From NCBI GenBank assembly GCA_965230265.1, contig OZ245999.1, forward strand, positions 310,001 to 374,000: DNA of 64,000 nt. Direction: 5' to 3'. Source of the stretch: JAJFKX01 sp965230265 (GTDB lineage Bacteria; Pseudomonadota; Gammaproteobacteria; Xanthomonadales; Wenzhouxiangellaceae). Numbering within the stretch: position 1 is the first letter of the stretch; every line of letters begins with the position of its first letter. The notes below the pieces were generated by a model, which had not been told where the DNA came from, ran no database searches, and was given only the letters and a program-made list of their open reading frames with translations. Below are positions 61,860 to 64,000 of this stretch, one piece after another. A program made the position numbers and the translations under genes.

Positions 61860-62555
61860 ATGCGGGTATTAATCATTGAAGACAATCCTGATATCGCTGC
61901 CAATCTTGGTGATTTTCTGGATGATAAGGGACATACGGTGGATTTTGCTGGTGATGGCACCAGTGGATTGAATTTGGCACTCAAAAATGAATACGACGCT
62001 GTGGTATTGGACTTATCACTGCCGGGACTTGATGGTTTGGAAGTTTGTACCCGGCTACGTGAAGAGTCTCATAAACATGTTCCTATTCTGATGCTAACAG
62101 CGCGCGACCAGTTGGAAGATAAACTAGAAGGGTTCCGTCGTGGTGCTGATGATTATTTGGTCAAACCGTTTGAATTACAGGAAGTTGAAGCCCGGCTGGA
62201 GGTGATCACCCGTCGAGCCAACCCCAGTCTGCAAACACGTCAGTTGAATATCGGCGATTTGTATTATGACCTGGATACATTAATTGTTGCCCGTGATGAT
62301 GACCATATCGACTTGAACCCCATTGGGTTGAAAATCCTCGAATGCCTGATGCGGGCGTCACCTCGGGTAGTGACCCGAGCCGAAATCGAAGCACATGTGT
62401 GGGGTGATGAATTACCAGACAGTGATAGCCTGAGGGTGCATATCCACAGTTTGCGTGCTGCGATTGATAAGCCTTATCCTACAGCCTTGATTCAAACCAG
62501 ACATGGTATTGGATACCGGATGGTGGATGTTAACGCGGTTGATGAATCCGGTTAA
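61860..62555 (+). CDS. OmpR-family response regulator
   Basis: 231-residue response regulator. The receiver domain carries the acidic pocket IIEDN and the phosphoacceptor Asp51 in VVLDLSLPGLDG, then ILMLTAR and the Lys of DDYLVKPF. The C-terminal OmpR/PhoB winged helix starts about residue 125, with VVTRAEIEAHVWGDELPDSD and LRVHIHSLRAAIDKP, ending HGIGYRMVD. I chose the ATG at 61860; a GTG four codons earlier is possible. It is partnered with the histidine kinase 52 bp downstream. The stimulus cannot be deduced. Confidence 0.95.
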   Translation: MRVLIIEDNPDIAANLGDFLDDKGHTVDFAGDGTSGLNLALKNEYDAVVLDLSLPGLDGLEVCTRLREESHKHVPILMLTARDQLEDKLEGFRRGADDYLVKPFELQEVEARLEVITRRANPSLQTRQLNIGDLYYDLDTLIVARDDDHIDLNPIGLKILECLMRASPRVVTRAEIEAHVWGDELPDSDSLRVHIHSLRAAIDKPYPTALIQTRHGIGYRMVDVNAVDESG

Positions 62556-62607
62556 TTTGTTCTTGCCGGTTCAGTTCATCAAATAACCTGCGAGCACACT
62601 CTGATAT

Positions 62608-63900
62608 ATGCAATACCGGCGCCGTTTACGCAGTCGAATCGTGTTCTCATTCGTGCTGTTTGGCACCATACTCAGTGTGCTGTTTGCTGCCAGTGCATTG
62701 GCCTTGCAGGAATACATTACAGACCAGCTGATTTCCAAAACACTGCGTGATGAGTTAAACCAGTATGTTGGTCAGTTACGTGCTGACCCAACCCAGGTAG
62801 AACCGTTTTATAGTCGTATTCAGGGTTATGTGACCAGGCCTGGTCAGGCTGAAATCGTGCCACAGGCCTTTCGTGATTTACCCACTGGTGTGCATAAAGT
62901 TGATAGTGCCATAGGCATGTATCGTGCAGCCATACGCAAAGACGATGACTATTGGGTTTTTCTGACCTATGACGTGTCTGCCAACCGTTCCATCAGCCGG
63001 CATTTAATCACTGCACTGATAGGTACAGTGTTGGCATTTTCAGTACTTTCTCTGGCACTGGGTTTATGGTCTGCAGGGCGTGTAATGAAACCGGTGCGTG
63101 ATCTTGCTGAGCGAGTACGTGCACTGGCGGCCAGCAACAAATCGGTACAACTCTCAGAGAACTTTGCAGACGATGAAGTGGGGCAGCTGGCTGCGACACT
63201 GGATACCTATGCTGCACAGCTGCGTGATCGGGCCGAGCGGGACCACGCTTTTAATGCCGATGTTTCGCATGAGTTGCGCACACCTCTGGCTGTTATCACC
63301 GGTGCCACTGAGCTATTGCTGAACATGCCGGAGTTATCAGACAAAGTGCATGAAAGATTATTGCGAATTGCCCGGGCTGCTCGGCAATCGGCTGATATTA
63401 CCACGGCATTATTACACCTGGCTCGTGCAGAACGTGGTGTCACCGAAGACAGCAACGCACGTGATCTGGCGACAGTGGTTGCCGATGTGATTGATCTTTA
63501 TCAGCCATTGATTGGTAACAAAGAAGTCACTATTCAGGCTGAATTGGATACACAAGTCAATGTAATTGCGCCTGAGTCTGTCATCGCAGTAACCGTCGGT
63601 AATTTGTTGGGTAACGCCATACGTTATTCACCAGCAGGCATTATTCGAGTAATGGTCAAACCGGGTGCGATTGTGATTCAGGATCAGGGGCCGGGCATTG
63701 ATGAGCAGGATTTGCCACGTATTTTTGATCGTCATTACCGTGGTAAGGAAAGCGGTGGCAAAGGTGCTGGCCTGGGGCTGGCGATTGTTAAGCGTTTATG
63801 TGAACTGTATGGCTGGCAAGTGCGTTTCCAAAACGCGCCAGAAGGAGGGTTGCGTGCCGAGATCTGGTTTTACGGTTTAACCGATGATGCCAGCAACTAA
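62608..63900 (+). CDS. HAMP-domain sensor histidine kinase
   Basis: 430-residue membrane kinase. Two membrane helices (about residues 11-31 and 130-154) flank a periplasmic sensor domain of about 100 residues. A HAMP linker follows (VMKPVRDLAERVRAL). The dimerisation/phosphoacceptor H-box is NADVSHELRTPLAVITGATE. The ATPase domain has the N-box LLGNAIRYSP, G1 DQGPGIDEQDLPRIFDRHYR and G2 GAGLGLAIVKRL. It is the cognate partner of the upstream regulator. The gene ends 100 bp before the window edge. Confidence 0.95.
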   Translation: MQYRRRLRSRIVFSFVLFGTILSVLFAASALALQEYITDQLISKTLRDELNQYVGQLRADPTQVEPFYSRIQGYVTRPGQAEIVPQAFRDLPTGVHKVDSAIGMYRAAIRKDDDYWVFLTYDVSANRSISRHLITALIGTVLAFSVLSLALGLWSAGRVMKPVRDLAERVRALAASNKSVQLSENFADDEVGQLAATLDTYAAQLRDRAERDHAFNADVSHELRTPLAVITGATELLLNMPELSDKVHERLLRIARAARQSADITTALLHLARAERGVTEDSNARDLATVVADVIDLYQPLIGNKEVTIQAELDTQVNVIAPESVIAVTVGNLLGNAIRYSPAGIIRVMVKPGAIVIQDQGPGIDEQDLPRIFDRHYRGKESGGKGAGLGLAIVKRLCELYGWQVRFQNAPEGGLRAEIWFYGLTDDASN

Positions 63901-64000
63901 ACTCTTTTTATTGCTAGCATGCTCGGATCAACTCGCCAAAGCCAGCAGCACATGGCAGACTATTGTCTGAGTTAAACCAACACCTACATTAGCTATGTCC

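Noticed and set aside
61849..61860. TGTGA..TCACA just before the response regulator, considered as a CRP site
   Set aside because: The half-sites are separated by only 2 bases, not the 6 required, and the sequence overlaps the ribosome-binding region.
1..64000. tRNA, rRNA, CRISPR and mobile elements
   Set aside because: I looked for cloverleaf-like blocks, regular CRISPR spacing, and transposase/integrase motifs and saw none. The 14-bp array at 19921 is too short in unit and has no CRISPR-length spacers.

Overview
The window looks like the chromosome of a free-living, probably marine, gammaproteobacterium of moderate GC content. The evidence is type IVa pilus genes (pilMNOPQ, pilT, pilU), a GTP-dependent PEP carboxykinase, FadE, an E3 with a fused lipoyl domain, large TonB-dependent receptors, a CadC-like regulator with a beta-propeller, an IPTL-CTERM protein and the yggS-proC-yggT block. 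The mix resembles Arenicella/Marinicella/Xanthomonadales-like lineages, but that placement is a weak inference. No rRNA, tRNA, CRISPR array, transposase, integrase or phage gene is visible.

Layout. 0-6.7 kb: 5' part of mrcA (minus) divergent from pilMNOPQ. 6.8-9.4 kb: a large Ig-like lipoprotein where aroKB often sits. 9.6-16.2 kb: aldehyde dehydrogenase, DUF938 methyltransferase and free-Met-sulfoxide reductase, then sixA, fadE and a divergent TetR gene. 16.4-18.1 kb: pckG. 18.1-27.5 kb: an accessory surface-uptake island with a TPR-sulfotransferase, two nearly identical 983-aa TonB-dependent receptors in tandem, and a P-loop sulfotransferase-like protein. 27.6-37.6 kb: a minus-strand metabolic cluster, fba - maeB - aceE - aceF - retropepsin-like protease - lpdA. 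38.0-48.3 kb: a second, AT-richer accessory region with a CadC-like regulator, two small secreted acidic Cys-containing proteins, a 1600-aa Sec-exported RHS protein and an IPTL-CTERM protein, separated by long noncoding stretches that share an AT-rich repeat. 48.4-56.0 kb: tkt - gap - pgk - pyk and asnB. 56.1-63.9 kb: TerB-like protein, DUF4426, yggT-proC-yggS, pilT-pilU and a two-component system.

How it works together. The metabolic genes cover gluconeogenic entry (pckG, maeB), lower glycolysis and pentose phosphate (tkt, gap, pgk, pyk, fba) and pyruvate oxidation (PDH). With fadE and the large receptors this suits a heterotroph living on peptides, lipids or organic acids. The pilus genes form two sets, the assembly/secretin complex at the left and the retraction ATPases at the right.

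Most unusual signals: (1) a five-unit array with exact 14-bp spacing and an ACGTACT core just upstream of the first TonB receptor; the second, 98% identical receptor lacks it. (2) An AT-rich repeat (TTTTTATATGAT in 11-bp register) upstream of two of the secreted-protein genes and again, inverted, in the noncoding region before the third, next to a CadC-type regulator. (3) A shared cysteine-hydrophobic-cysteine-acidic tail motif in those secreted proteins, including the RHS C-terminus. These may be parts of one uncharacterised surface system, but that is inference.
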